This document shows, piece by piece, positions 38,399 through 49,689 of a DNA stretch of 64,000 nucleotides (its first letter is position 1; every line of letters begins with the position of its first letter). The notes beneath the pieces are model-generated. The model did not search any database, had not been told where the DNA came from, and saw nothing but the letters and a program-made list of their open reading frames with translations. The translations under genes were made by a program, and so were the position numbers. Origin of the DNA: Peromyscus leucopus (lineage: Eukaryota; Chordata; Mammalia; Rodentia; Cricetidae); assembly GCF_004664715.2 (NCBI RefSeq), contig NC_051071.1, positions 36,751,530 to 36,815,529 on the forward strand, given 5' to 3'.

Positions 38399-39080
38399 TG
38401 CTGTGGATATCACTCTGTATAAATAAACACTGATTGGCCAGTAGCCAGACAGGAAGTATAGGCAGGACTAACAGGAGAATTGAGGAAACAGGAAAAGAAG
38501 GGAGAGACTGTGTAGAGCCGCCACCAGGACAAGGAAGATGTAAGGTACCAATAAGCCATGACCCATGTGACAAAGTATAGATTAATAGAAATGGGCTGAA
38601 TATAAGAGTAAGAGCTAGACAATAATAGGCCTGAGCTAATGGCCAAACAGTTTAAATAAGGTAAGAGTCTGTGTTTATTTTAAAAGTGGGCTCTCGGACC
38701 GGTAGGGTTGGCGGGAACAGGAGAAAAAACTCTCAAGCTACAAATGGTGCCCAATGTGTTGGCAAGAGTTTCCACCTAAAACCTGAGTAAAAAAGATACT
38801 AAAATGGAGCAAAAAACAGTTCCTAGTTGTCACTTTCAAGTTAGCGGCAGCCTGCATGTTTGACCTACTCTCTACTATGGTGGGTTCCTGGCATGTGTGT
38901 GTTCGACCTGCCTTATGGCAGGAATGAGGCCTCTGCAAGTGGCACATTAAGCTGTGTGGTGGATTTAGCCTTTGCTAGTACAAAACAAAAAGAGGTTTCT
39001 GGGCTACACACTGCTTTGATAAAAGCATAGACCCACTATTTCTGAGAGTTGATGGCTCCCAGAGCTGGGCTAAGTGGGCT
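38399..39080 (+). mobile_element. Second copy of the short LTR element (5' LTR, PBS, partial interior)
   Basis: A 344-bp LTR (38,399-38,742) starts TGCTGTGGATATCA, contains TATAAATAAA and a TGATTGGCC box, and ends AGCTACA. It is followed after two bases by a PBS-like site at 38,745 (TGGTGCCCAATGTGTTGG). The next 320 bases align by eye with 34,842-35,135 of the first copy, including the phrase GGCACATTAAGCTG. The rest of the interior and the 3' LTR are missing. It lies in the last intron of KCNIP4, antisense to it. Confidence 0.75.
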
Positions 39081-40477
39081 AAGGGACTGCTGGGGATTGG
39101 CAGGACCCAAAGAGGAAACTCCAGCTACAAGATGTTTCATTTAGGTCTTGGTACTAGACCAGGGTATCTCTCAAATGATGTCAGAATCAAAACAGTGAAT
39201 GAGATGGCTAATGGTGGTTGTTAACTGCACATGGGATCTACTAAAACAAGCTGCTGGGCAGTCCTGGGATAGATTTTCTGGATCAAATTACTTGAAGCAG
39301 GAAGAATCACTTTAAATGCGGGTGGCATAAGGACATGGAAGTAGAAAACTTGGCTTTTGTCTGCTTGCTTTTACTCCTGCCTAGTTGATCTATCCCATTG
39401 TTATAGTATTTCTTTGCTAATATTAGAATCAACTTCTTCAAAATTTCCACATAGACTGAAGGTCAGCAGCTCCCCGGTAGTCTTTTGTGCTCCAGAGCCA
39501 GATTGAGACTGTGTAGACATGCAGCCAGTAGACCGAAGAGCTACAGATTCTCAGGCTCTCCATTGTGAGACAAATTCATAAACTACTGAAATTGCATTCT
39601 GTAAGCCAATCTAGTAACCCCCTTTCTCTCCATATATATAAAATATCCATTGTATCAGTTTTCTTCCTTTAGAGAACCCCAGTGGTGAGCTTCAAGATAT
39701 TATCCAAGCGGAACAGATGGGAACTTTGGCATTTTAGGTAGATTGTAAGCCAAAGCACAGAAAGTCTACAAATATCCATGTTCTAGGACAGAGAATAATC
39801 AATATGCTTACAGCCATTTTGCCTCTTTAGCTGTCAGTGAGTGCTAAATCAGTATGGCCTGTGGGAGTCTTTAAAACTGAATCCATTCTGAATGCCAGAG
39901 AAATGACTGGTTAGGAAAAACCATTGTACAGTGGCTGGGTTCGGCTTAGCCTGTTCCTTAGAAATGAGCTACAATGACAGACTGGGCTGTTGAAGGGCAC
40001 ATCTGCACTGCTGTTGAACACTGCCAGTGAGCAATGTGGATTGGGGGTGAGTCACAGCTGGAGCACTGGTGATGCCAGTCCCCCAACTGAGTTATGTCAC
40101 CACTAAGTGGGTTGATATCACCACTTTAAATCTTCCAGAGATGTTGACTTCGAAAGTTGAGTTGAGAAGCAAGTGGGCATCAGGAAAGTTGAAATTGAAC
40201 CATTAAAAGAGGAGAAACCCCCAGCAAACATGTGTCCGTGTTTATTTATAATTATAGCTCTACTGGTGCATGGAGTTGAATCACTCAAGGTGAGCTAAGT
40301 CTAGATTTCCAGGCAACATGTAACTACTAGAATTCTCCTAAGAATTTTTCTCTCTTATTTCTAAGTGGGGACAATTATTGGGTTCAGCCAAAATGCTACT
40401 TTTTGTCTTTGTATATTAAATCAATGATACTTTGCCAAGGACCTGATTTCAGTCCCTGAAACTCACAATGAGAAAAG
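39081..40477. other. KCNIP4 last intron, unrecognised part
   Basis: No exon or clear repeat seen between the LTR copy and the nested B1 pair. Confidence 0.5.
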
Positions 40478-40492
40478 AAAGAACCAACTCTT

Positions 40493-40693
40493 TTTTTTTG
40501 TTTTGTTTTTTTTTGTTTTTTTTTTTTTTTTTTTTTTTTTTGAGTTTTTCGAGACAGGGTTTCTCTGCGTAGCTTTGCGTCTTTTCCTGGAACTCACTTG
40601 GTAGCCCAGGCTGGCCTCGAACTCACAGAGATCCGCCTGGCTCTGCCTCCCAAGTGCTGGGATTAAAGGCGTGCGCCACCACCGCCCGGCCTT
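40493..40693 (-). mobile_element. Inner B1 SINE of a nested pair
   Basis: A long T-run (about 40,493-40,541), then GAGTTTTTCGAGACAGGGTT through to CGCCACCACCGCCCGGCC. It is close to the young B1 at 33,325. It sits inside the A-tail of the next B1 (40,694-40,845), as shown by the outer duplication. Confidence 0.85.
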
Positions 40694-40845
40694 GTTTTGT
40701 TTTTTTAAGACAAGGTTTCTCTGTGTAGCTTTGTGCCTTTCCTGGAACTCACTCTGTATTTCAGGCTGGCCTCCAACTCACAGAGATCTGCCTGCCTCTA
40801 CCTCTTGAGTGCTGGGATTAAAGGCATGAGTCACCACCGTCCAGC
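40694..40845 (-). mobile_element. Outer B1 SINE of a nested pair
   Basis: TTTAAGACAAGGTTTCTCTG to CACCACCGTCCAGC. The duplication AAAGAACCAACTCTT at 40,478-40,492 and 40,846-40,860 brackets both B1s, so this one inserted first and the inner one landed in its A-tail. Confidence 0.85.
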
Positions 40846-41004
40846 AAAGAACCAACTCTTGCAAGTTGTCTCTAACCCCCAAATGTGTGCCATGGCATGT
40901 TCCTTCCTCACAACATACATACACAGACAAATTTTAAATTAACTGAACTGGCTTGCCCCAGAGATCAGACCGGTGAATACCCTAACTGTCATCACAAAAC
41001 TTTT

Positions 41005-41534
41005 CTCCAATGACTGATGGAGGCAGATACAGAGATCCACAGCCAATCACTAGACAGAGCTCCAGGTGTCCAGTCAAAGAGAGAGGAGAGGGATTCTATG
41101 AGCAAGTGCATCAGAATCATGATGGGGAAACATGCAGGGGTGAACAAACCAAACTAGTGGCAACTCATGAAAGTTGGATCAATGGCTGTGGCGCCAAATG
41201 GGACTAGACTAGGCCCTCTGCATGGCGAGACAGTTATGTAGCTTGATCTGCTTGGGAGGTGCCCTGGCTATCAGAATCCATCTCTGGTGCATGATGAGTG
41301 GGCTTTGTGGAGCCTACTACCTAGATGAGACACCTTATGCAGCCTTGAGGCAGGGGGAAGTGCTTGGACTTGCCTCTACTGAATGTTCCTCCACATGGGA
41401 GGCCTTGCCTTCTTGTGGGAGGGAGTGGGGGATGGGTTGTGAGGGAAGACTGGCAGGGACAGGAGGAGAGAAGAGGGGGATCTTTGATTGGTGTGTAAAA
41501 TGAATGAAAAATTTTTCTTAATAAAAAAAAAAGA
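41005..41534 (+). mobile_element. L1 3' end
   Basis: It starts at GACTGATGGAGGCAGATACA, passes CTAGACTAGGCCCTCTGCAT and a GGGAGTGGGGG purine tract, and ends AATTTTTCTTAATAAAAAAA. It is a 5'-truncated L1 in the last KCNIP4 intron, antisense to the gene. Confidence 0.8.
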
Positions 41535-41649
41535 CCAATACAAACTTCCATAGTTTGGGGCACTAGATTTCTAATTCTATGATGACACAATAAATAAACA
41601 TAGCATTTTAAATGAACTATTTCTTGGAAAAAGTAAAGTTTCGTTTTCT

Positions 41650-41842
41650 TCATTATGTATATATGTGTATATATCTGCATGTGGGTATGTGAACACAAGC
41701 ATGTAGGTGTCTGCAGAGTCCAGAGGAGGGTGTCATATTTCATGGAGCTATGAGATTTCCTGATTTGGGAGCTGGGAACAGACTTCAAGTACTCTAAGAG
41801 GAGCAGCAAGTACTTTTAACCACCGAGCCACCTCTCCAGCTT
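41650..41842 (-). mobile_element. B3 SINE, antisense
   Basis: AGAGTCCAGAGGAGGGTGTC, GGGAGCTGGGAACAGACTTC and TAACCACCGAGCCACCTCTC are the reverse of a B3. It stands directly before the B1 at 41,872. Confidence 0.75.
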
Positions 41843-41871
41843 CAGAAACAGTAATTAAAACCTATGTTTTT

Positions 41872-42043
41872 GATTTTGCTTTTTGTTTATTGTTTTTCTA
41901 GACAGGGTTTCTCTATGTAGTCTTGGCTGTGCTTGAACTCATGCTGTAGACCAGGCTGGCCTTGAACTCTTAGAGATCTTCCAGCTCTGCCTCCTGAGTG
42001 CTGGGATTAAATAAGTGCACCGCCACCACTACCCACCCAGCAT
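41872..42043 (-). mobile_element. B1 SINE with TSD
   Basis: CTAGACAGGGTTTCTCTATG to CACCACTACCCACCCAGCAT. CTATGTTTTT at 41,862-41,871 and 42,044-42,053 is the duplication. It lies 240 bases from the KCNIP4 63-nt exon. Confidence 0.85.
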
Positions 42044-42293
42044 CTATGTTTTTATTTATCAGTAATGAGTAATCTCTGAAGGTTCCTACAAACAAAGGGA
42101 GTGCACATGTAATTTTTGCCTCAGGATAGGCATGCTATCACATTGGATGTGCAAATCTGCTTGTTTTCAGGTGAGAAGTTTGTCTCCTTATCATGCTTGG
42201 CTTATGCACTGGATTTCTATTTTGCTCAGTTCATATTGGCTGTGCTCACTGTAGCTGATGTTAACAAAAGGGATAGTTTTTTTCCTTACTTAC

Positions 42294-42356
42294 TTTTTGG
42301 CAACTTTCAATGAACTCATCTATGGTAACAACACCATCCTTATTTTTGTCCATTTT
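42294..42356 (-). CDS. KCNIP4: KCNIP4 63-nt exon (EF-hand 4)
   Basis: The minus-strand acceptor is TTCTCAACAG and the donor is AAA|GTAAGT. It has 21 codons containing the complete EF-4 loop [12 protein letters not shown] with canonical acidic residues. It lies only 609 bases downstream (in transcript sense) of the 105-nt exon, the shortest intron of the five. Confidence 0.97.
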
Positions 42357-42899
42357 CTGTTGAGAATAAAAAGAACAAAGCATTATATTGGATTGCCTTT
42401 TGATCGCCTCCCCATACCCAATAGGTTGAAACAGATAAGAATGTAGCACATTATATGTTCTGTGGGACAATTCCATGCTAGGAGGAACTAGTGACATTAT
42501 ACAATGGTGGGGCCAAATCATCCTAGGTTGTATCCTTTTCCATATAATCTGAAGCATGAGTCACTTAAACTGTTTTCTAAATATGACAGGATTCCTACAG
42601 TTGATGGAAATGTGGAGTCTTGGTTTTTTCATCTATAAAATGGGAGAGTAGTATCAAGAATTTGTTACTATTAACAGGAACTGCATGACAACACTTATGA
42701 AATAAGAGAATAGCTTATTCAGGATACAGTGACTCTTATGGAATGGCAAATGTCTTTAATAATAAATTCAAAAGCCCAAATTATGAAATTAAGATAGTAT
42801 GTGTCCTATTGTTCTGTCCCTATAATTAAACATTCTCCTTGCCACTTTTTCCCATCAAGGTGCTTTGCAAGTATCAATAAATCTATTCATAACTGACAT

Positions 42900-42951
42900 C
42901 CTTCCCTCCCTCCCTCCTTCCCTCACTCTCTCCCTCCCTTCCTCCCTCCCA
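42900..42951 (-). repeat. CCCT/CCTT tract (purine-rich in KCNIP4 sense)
   Basis: C/T-only stretch that reads GGGAGGGAGGAAGGG and similar on the KCNIP4 strand. It begins about 14 bases past the donor of the 105-nt exon. Confidence 0.85.
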
Positions 42952-42965
42952 TCTTTCATTCCCAC

Positions 42966-43070
42966 CTGGAAAAATGTCTCCACATGCTGTCGGGGAGCAT
43001 CTTCCTTGAGGACAGGATATGTGCATTTCCCCATCATGTCATATATTGCTTTCATTATGTCCAGCATTTC
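42966..43070 (-). CDS. KCNIP4: KCNIP4 105-nt exon
   Basis: The minus-strand acceptor is CCATTTCAG and the donor is CAG|GTGGGA. It has 35 codons beginning [20 protein letters not shown] and ending ETFFQ: the exiting helix of EF-3, the linker, and the entering helix of EF-4. The donor departs from GTRAGT (GTGGGA) and is followed at once by a GGGA/GGAA purine tract. Confidence 0.97.
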
Positions 43071-44313
43071 CTGAAATGGAAAGGCATTCATGTGAGGCTG
43101 CACACCAAGTGTGTCGAAGCCCATCTAAGATGCATTAGGAGACTCTGTTCACAGTGGTCCATTTGCTTGTTTGTTTCTTAAGTTCTCTATGAGGTGCCTT
43201 TTGGTTTGTCAGAAGTAAACAAACAGCCCCAAAAGCAGTAGAATCCAAAGGTAGCAATCAACTGAGATTTCAGTTTTGAAATGAAGTAGATTTCCCACTT
43301 GATTGGGAAAGGAATAGTCTGATTTAATGCTTTAATTCTCAAAACATGTATAGACTTTGCTTTACTGAACTAGTACACTTTTATTGATTTCTACTTATTA
43401 GAAATATTTTACATTTAGAACTAAAACTATTAATTACAACGAATTAGTAAAAGTTCTCAGAGTTTTTTTTTTTTTTTAAAAATCACTTTTTCTTATTTAG
43501 GCTTTAACTGAAGAAGTCACACAAGAATATGAATTCAAATACTTTGACTAGGAAGCACCTTAACATTTCCTTAGCTTTTAAAGTAAAAACTATTTTTTGC
43601 CATGTCATTTTAATTTTATAAAAGGAAAAATAATATCTAATTACTTAAATATTCACATTTACTATTTGACATAAAACCCATCCTAGATTAAGCAGAGGAT
43701 ACAGTTCTATTTGTATTTACTTTTGAGAGTATGGATTACATGATAAAGCAGTTTGTAAAAATGAGTGAAACTTTAAAAGATGTTTCTAACATAGGTAAGT
43801 ATATGACATAAGTAAGATGTAGGCAGAATTGATGAGCTGTATTAAACACAAAAAGGGATAGAACATTAGCACTGTATTCAGTTCTCAGTATTGATGAAAA
43901 CAAAAAAAAAATAGTTCATATGGGAAGTACTAAGATTATTAATGCTCTCTAGGTTCCTTAGTGATCTTGAGGTACCTAGGCAATGAATATACCAAATGCT
44001 ATACCAATATACAAGAAGTGCATCTATTCATGAAGGCTTAAATTTAGCACTCCTTGATGACACCTAACCTAACACCATGTATCCTCAGCCCAAGAGACAA
44101 CCAATGATTAATAAAGCAGTGGTGTCCTGGCACACTGGCACACAAGAGTGGTGTCCTATGGCACACACAGATCTGTGTATCTCATAAGGCATGTTCATGT
44201 CACTGGTCCTGAGTACTTTTTCTCAAATTGGACCATTTGTTCAAAGCTTCACTCTGGGGAAGATATTAATGCAGAAAGAAACACAGGCCTTAAGACCATG
44301 AACTATGCCCAGG

Positions 44314-44660
44314 TGTCAGGGACAAGGATAGAATCTCTAGTTAGTGGAAAAATACAGACCCCCATAAGACAGGGAACTAGATCATCTTATAGTCAGGTTG
44401 CCTAGCAACAGGACATTGAGTCAGAGCCCTTGACCCTTTCACCCTGTAAACATCCTATACAAACATCCTGTTAGCTTACCCCACCCTGTGCAGATAACAG
44501 CTTCTTGCTCCTCCCACCCTGCAGGAACTATATAAACCCTCCTGGAGAAAAATAAATTTGCACCTTGATCAGAATCTTGACTTGGTGTATTTCCTTTGTT
44601 TCTCCTGTCCCTACATTCTGTCCTTAGGGTGGTCGAGTACCCATTGAAGTCCTGCAGGCC
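44314..44660 (+). mobile_element. Class II-like ERV LTR
   Basis: This stretch holds TATATAAA at 44,529-44,536, AATAAA at 44,551-44,556, then a T/C-rich U5 (TTTCCTTTGTTTCTCCTG). That compact TATA-to-poly(A) spacing of about 20 bases is typical of IAP-related or ERVK rodent LTRs. It lies in a KCNIP4 intron, antisense to the gene. The edges are approximate. Confidence 0.55.
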
Positions 44661-45247
44661 GGGGCACCCAGGCTTACAGCAGAATGCTCTTTCAGTCTTA
44701 TTGGAATCCTACACTAAGGGTGACTATCTTCCCTCATCCCTTATCTCTTGCCTTCTCTCCTGCTGTTTTAAGTCAATAAACCAGCATTTTAATTTGTGAA
44801 TGTCTTTTATTGTTAGCTTACCTCCATTGTTTTTGTTGAGCCTACCATTGTCCTGATCCACCCCTAACAAAGAGAAATACCTGGCAGCCATTGGGTGCTA
44901 TAGCTTTGGTGGCTGTTGACTTTTTGGGAAACTTGCCCCTCATTCTATTGTCCCCCTGACATGAGAAGGCCTCTGTCATTCCTGAGGATCCCCACTTTCC
45001 CCATATTATCAACAGGAAGAAGGGGATATAATAATATGTTTCATGTTTTCTTTGGAGATTTACTACAAATGTGCCCTTTCTGTTGCATTTCTTTTTATTA
45101 GAATGTAGCCCATTTCTACCAACATCACATGAAATATTTTTGATTTCCTAAAACGTGGTTTTTGAAGTAATCATTGAAATTGTTTAATATTTAGAAGTTA
45201 ATCAAAACTGTCTGGGAGGATAACCAAATCAGTGTGCCATGTCTTAC

Positions 45248-45355
45248 TTCTTTAGTGATGTAGCCATCTTTGTTTATGTCATACAAATTGAATGCCCAGT
45301 TGAGTTTTTCTTGTACTGTCCCTCGAAGCAAAATGGAGAGACCTTTGATGAAATC
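45248..45355 (-). CDS. KCNIP4: KCNIP4 108-nt exon (EF-hand 3)
   Basis: The minus-strand acceptor is TGCTTTTTAG and the donor is GAA|GTAAGA. It has 36 codons starting [14 protein letters not shown]. The EF-3 loop [11 protein letters not shown](E) has the canonical Asp, Asn, Asp, Gly pattern and ends across the exon junction with Glu at position 12. Both ends are phase 0. Confidence 0.97.
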
Positions 45356-45600
45356 CTAAAAAGCAATAAAAATAGAAGTTAGAATTTGATAAAATTCCCT
45401 CTTAATTGATGGTAGCAAAATTAACAACCCTCTGGATTTTGAACATGTTTCCAAAATTACTGATGTGTTTTTAGTCTTCAGTACCTCAGGGCTCTTGGTA
45501 AGTATGGACTATGCCCTATTCTTCATCTAATTAGAAACTGAGTTAAATTAACCATGATACTAGAAATTGTACCTTTATGCATGAGTACCTAGATAGCAGA

Positions 45601-45643
45601 GTATGCATGTGTGTGCGTGCACACACATACACACACACACACA
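45601..45643. repeat. Alternating purine-pyrimidine inverted repeat
   Basis: GTGTGTGCGTGCACACACA and flanking CA repeats alternate purine and pyrimidine and are self-complementary around the centre. Confidence 0.8.
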
Positions 45644-48600
45644 ATTTTTAAGAGAAAAATTAATATCCATGAGTAAGAAATGCAGGTTATCCATAAGAAG
45701 CAGATAATCTGTGCTCTTTAAGTAGAAGTTGAGCTATAATTGGCATGTGGGCAATTGTAGAAAAAACTGGTGCCACAGTGCCTGGATGCAAACTAGCATC
45801 CCATAACTCTAATTTCATATCTATAAAAATGAGGACAATATATCCCTCACAAAGATTTTATGATGATTGAAAGAGTTAAGATACCTTTACTAGTCCCCGG
45901 AGAGGGCACTGGACATGAAACTGTACTCTGTGGAACTCTTAGGTAATATTTCAATGGATTTGACCACGGTGGAAGGGAACCAGGTTAACCAGAGAAAATT
46001 CACATGTATTTGTTTTTATGTAAAGTAATATCAGTATTACAATGTGATAAACTCAAGAGTGATAATCTCTTTATAGAAATGAAAAAATGAGGGAAATCTA
46101 AAAGCTGCCCTTTGGGTGAACTTGAATTCCCTCTCCTTTTCTGCATTCCATCATTTTATTGCTGTTTTCCTGTCCCAGTTTTTATATAGTGTTTTTCTTT
46201 CTTTGGTGGTGCCTTTGGGGCAGTTGGCATACATATAGTTCACAAATTAAAATTTATGTAAGATGTCTGGTGGAAAGTGCCCCCATTCCCAAACTGAAAT
46301 TAGCTATTTCTATTCCAACAAATTTTTGTCATTATGCATGATATATTTATTTATTTGCACTCCCCTTTTCTTTATATAAATGAGAGCTTAGTACACTGTT
46401 CTGCACTGAATTTTCCCTCAGTTTATCCAAAATGAAATACAGAAAGAGAGCTCTTTAACAAAATGAGGACTCTTGTTCCTTGCCTTCTTAGTAAAAGGGA
46501 TATTCCATTTGGCTTTGTTTCTATTTAGTTGTCCAGGCAGCAATAGAGGAGTCCAAGACCATCCCTGGCTCTAGTGATGGGACATGGCCTGTCACCTCCG
46601 GCCAAGAGCATCAGATTTGTGGCTGAAAGATCACTGAACCTAGTCCAGGTCTAAGAGTGATTCTGAGGTTCTTGGACTCTTGTAGGGAATGCTAACAAAG
46701 TTAGAAGTGTTCTTTCCTGCATGACAGGAACAGTCAATCGCCAAGTCCAAGGGCTGCCGATAGCATCTTGCTAACAAACTGGGCCAGCCTTAGTGTGCAG
46801 TCAGAGTCATTCCTGGGAGCCAATAAAGATCACACTGTTGTCACCAGTTATTCGATGATTTCTAATGCTATTAGGGAAAGTACTCCTTTCATGCATACCT
46901 TCCTCTTAAAGTTCTAAGCATCTTGAACAGACGTACACTAAACAGTGGCTATGGTCCAAGGTCCTTTTGCTGGAGATAGATTCCTGCCCCAACTCTGTGA
47001 CAGAGTGGGGGAGAACAAAATAGCCCAAGAGTAAAATTATCTTTTTATTAAAAGATAGATAGCTAGAGCTAAACCACTTCCAACAGGATTACTGCTCTTT
47101 ATCCTGTGTTATAAAAATGCCTGTGGGGGAAAGAATAGAAACTACTGCTGATGACCTCAGTTTCCCTAGTCAGTTTCTGCTGGATGTCTATATGCTCTCA
47201 ATTTGATGATACTACGTTCCTGGTGTTACATGTCCTTATACTTGGACACCCTGCCCAAGGGGACACTGTTCTGCCCAGGATTCCCTATCAGGACATTCAG
47301 TTACCTGACTTAAGGAGGCTTCTGAATGATTCTAAATCAACTTCTGAATGATTCTAAATCAACTGAATGATTTCTGCTGGAGGTTTTTAGAGCCCAATTT
47401 GATTCTCTCTCCCCCTCCTCTCTCTGTATTATATTTGGCTTTTATTTTATACTTGATATACTCATTCATAACCAAAAGTATGACTATTGTAGATCCTTCT
47501 CTGGAAGACAGCAAGGTCTGACATGGTAATAACCTGGTCTTGCTCAGCAGCGAGCTTTCTTTCATCTGACAGCCCTTTACACAGTTACCCAGAGGATTAG
47601 TTATCCTTAACTTCTATCAGTCAAAGACTACCCTGGCTGAGAATGACCCATCTTGATTTGGCTGCAACCAAGTCCAGATGGGAAACATTAAATGACTCAC
47701 TAAAGGCTACAAAGGTGACAGACTTGGTGCAGAAAGTCACTAATATATTTGTGTATGCTGTGACTTGTTTACCTTGCATGTTTTTATAGGAACTTTATAA
47801 AGTATTGATTTTCTCTAACATGACCTTTTAAGTAGGTCAAATTTCCACAGTACTTGTACTCTTACTTAAAATGTTTGGAAGATGAAATTTCGGGAACTAT
47901 CTAAAGTTACATTTTGCTTGGGACTAAAGACACGAATATGTGTAAAATTATATCTGCATGTCTATATATTTATATACAGATATATGCATATGTTTAACAA
48001 GATTATAGTGTAGCTTTATCCTATAGAAGAGATGACTTACTTATTTTGACTGAAACATAGCAATGTCTTGTTTTTTTTCCAACATAATGTTATTTGGGAA
48101 TTTCATACAATGAACCTTGATCTCACACTCACTTCCCAGTCCTTCCAGGTATACCCCCTCCTGTGTCCTTCCCCTCAAAAAAAAGGAGAAAGAAGGTCTG
48201 ATATGTGTTGCCCATATACTCACTGGAGCATGGTCAAAGTCTCAGTGTCCAGCCATTAAAGAAAACTGAGTCCTTCTTCACCCATACCCCTGCCAGAAGC
48301 CATCAGCTATGAAAAGCTACACTTCAACATCCTTACCACAGTTTCTAAGAATTATCTTTGATGGCTTCCTGTCTAGGCTGTTGCTTTTTGTGGGTGGGAG
48401 ATAGGAGTATAAGTTGTCACAGAAGCTTATATCTCTCTTTCTTGCCTAGAAGATGCCACCCACAAGCTGAGGAGAATGGGCAGCTAAATTCCAACAATAC
48501 TAGCAATGTCCAGAATTCAAAATCCTGAATTCAAGTTTATCTGGTACATGGAATCCTTGTACTGAATGTGAGGTCGAGATGTAGGTCTTGTGTCCATCCT

Positions 48601-49099
48601 ACTTCACAATGAGTCTGTCACATACACTAAGCCTGTAGGCCAAAGATGATGCCCCAATGTGCAGAGAAACCTTGGGTGACTGTCCAGGAAGCTGGCTGTT
48701 TATGTCATAACTCACATTTTTTTGGAAGTCACTTGTTTGCACTTCCTGTTTTCTAGGTAATATTATTTCCTCCTCAGGGCTCTGAGGGAGTTGACAATTA
48801 GACAGCTGTAGTTACAGTTTTCCTTGTTAAGAAATTCACAAAAGAAACCCACTAAGAGTGTTAAGTGTGTAATATTGAAAGACATCATAAGATAGTTTTC
48901 TGTTGGTAATACAAGATAGTGAATGAGGTACATTTTGGACTCACTAAAGTAGGATAGATAATGGAATATTTTCTCTGAATTTGTCAAATGCAAATGGACT
49001 AGACATTGTTGATGTATTTATTGCCTGTATATATTGTGTGTAGTTATTTACGTATTATATATAGTTTTGTTATTTTAGTTATAACTTATTTTTTATTTT
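45644..49099. other. KCNIP4 15-kb intron, left part
   Basis: Mostly unrecognised. 48,060-48,320 has a rodent-repeat feel (GGGAATTTCATACAATGAAC). 47,319-47,362 is a perfect tandem pair of a 22-base unit. Confidence 0.45.
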
Positions 49100-49117
49100 A
49101 GAAAAAAAAAGGAAGAA

Positions 49118-49612
49118 TGTGGTGATATTTTATTTGTGCTCTAATAAATAAAGCTTGCCTGGAGATCAGAGGAAAAAGCCAGTCATTATAAGTAAACACG
49201 AGAGTCATGCAATGTTAGCACACTCCTTTAATCCTATCACTTGGGAGGCAGGGATCTGTCTGAATCTATGTGAGTTCAAGGCCACACTGGGAACAGAGCC
49301 AGGCATGGTGGCACACACCTTAAATTCCATGTTAACCATGGAGGTGTAGAGGTCTGTACAGACAGTTGGGAAGTGACAGAGCTGGGCAGGAAGAGGAAGT
49401 CATGTAGCTGGATAGAGAGAGCAAATCAGATGGCAAAACAGCAAGGCATATAGGTGTGGGTAGACAGGAAATATCTTGTTTTTGGAAGCTGCGGAGATGG
49501 TGAGGTAAGGTTGGCTGTGGCTATTCCTATTCCTCTGATCTCTCTCAGGCTTTAACCCCAATTTCTGGCTCTGAATTTTTTATTTAATAAGACCATTTAG
49601 AATTTGTCTACA
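49118..49612 (+). mobile_element. LTR-like repeat with embedded B1-like core, copy 2, after a polypurine tract
   Basis: It starts TGTGGTGATATTTTATTTG and ends TTTGTCTACA, with the same internal order as 17,215-17,684 but a better preserved B1-like middle. It is preceded at 49,100-49,117 by a run of A and G that looks like a polypurine tract, so this may be the 3' LTR of a longer, decayed element. The boundaries rest on TG...CA and the comparison of two copies. Confidence 0.6.
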
Positions 49613-49689
49613 CTTTCTTTAACTGTGAATCTCCAGTCATCAATACTACTGCAAATGTAGCTTCCTTGCCCTTTATGGTCAGTAGGAGC

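Noticed and set aside
41321..41809. 162-codon minus-strand open frame, the longest in the window
   Set aside because: It is the complement of an L1 3' end and a B3 SINE, contains no recognisable domain and crosses the repeat boundary.
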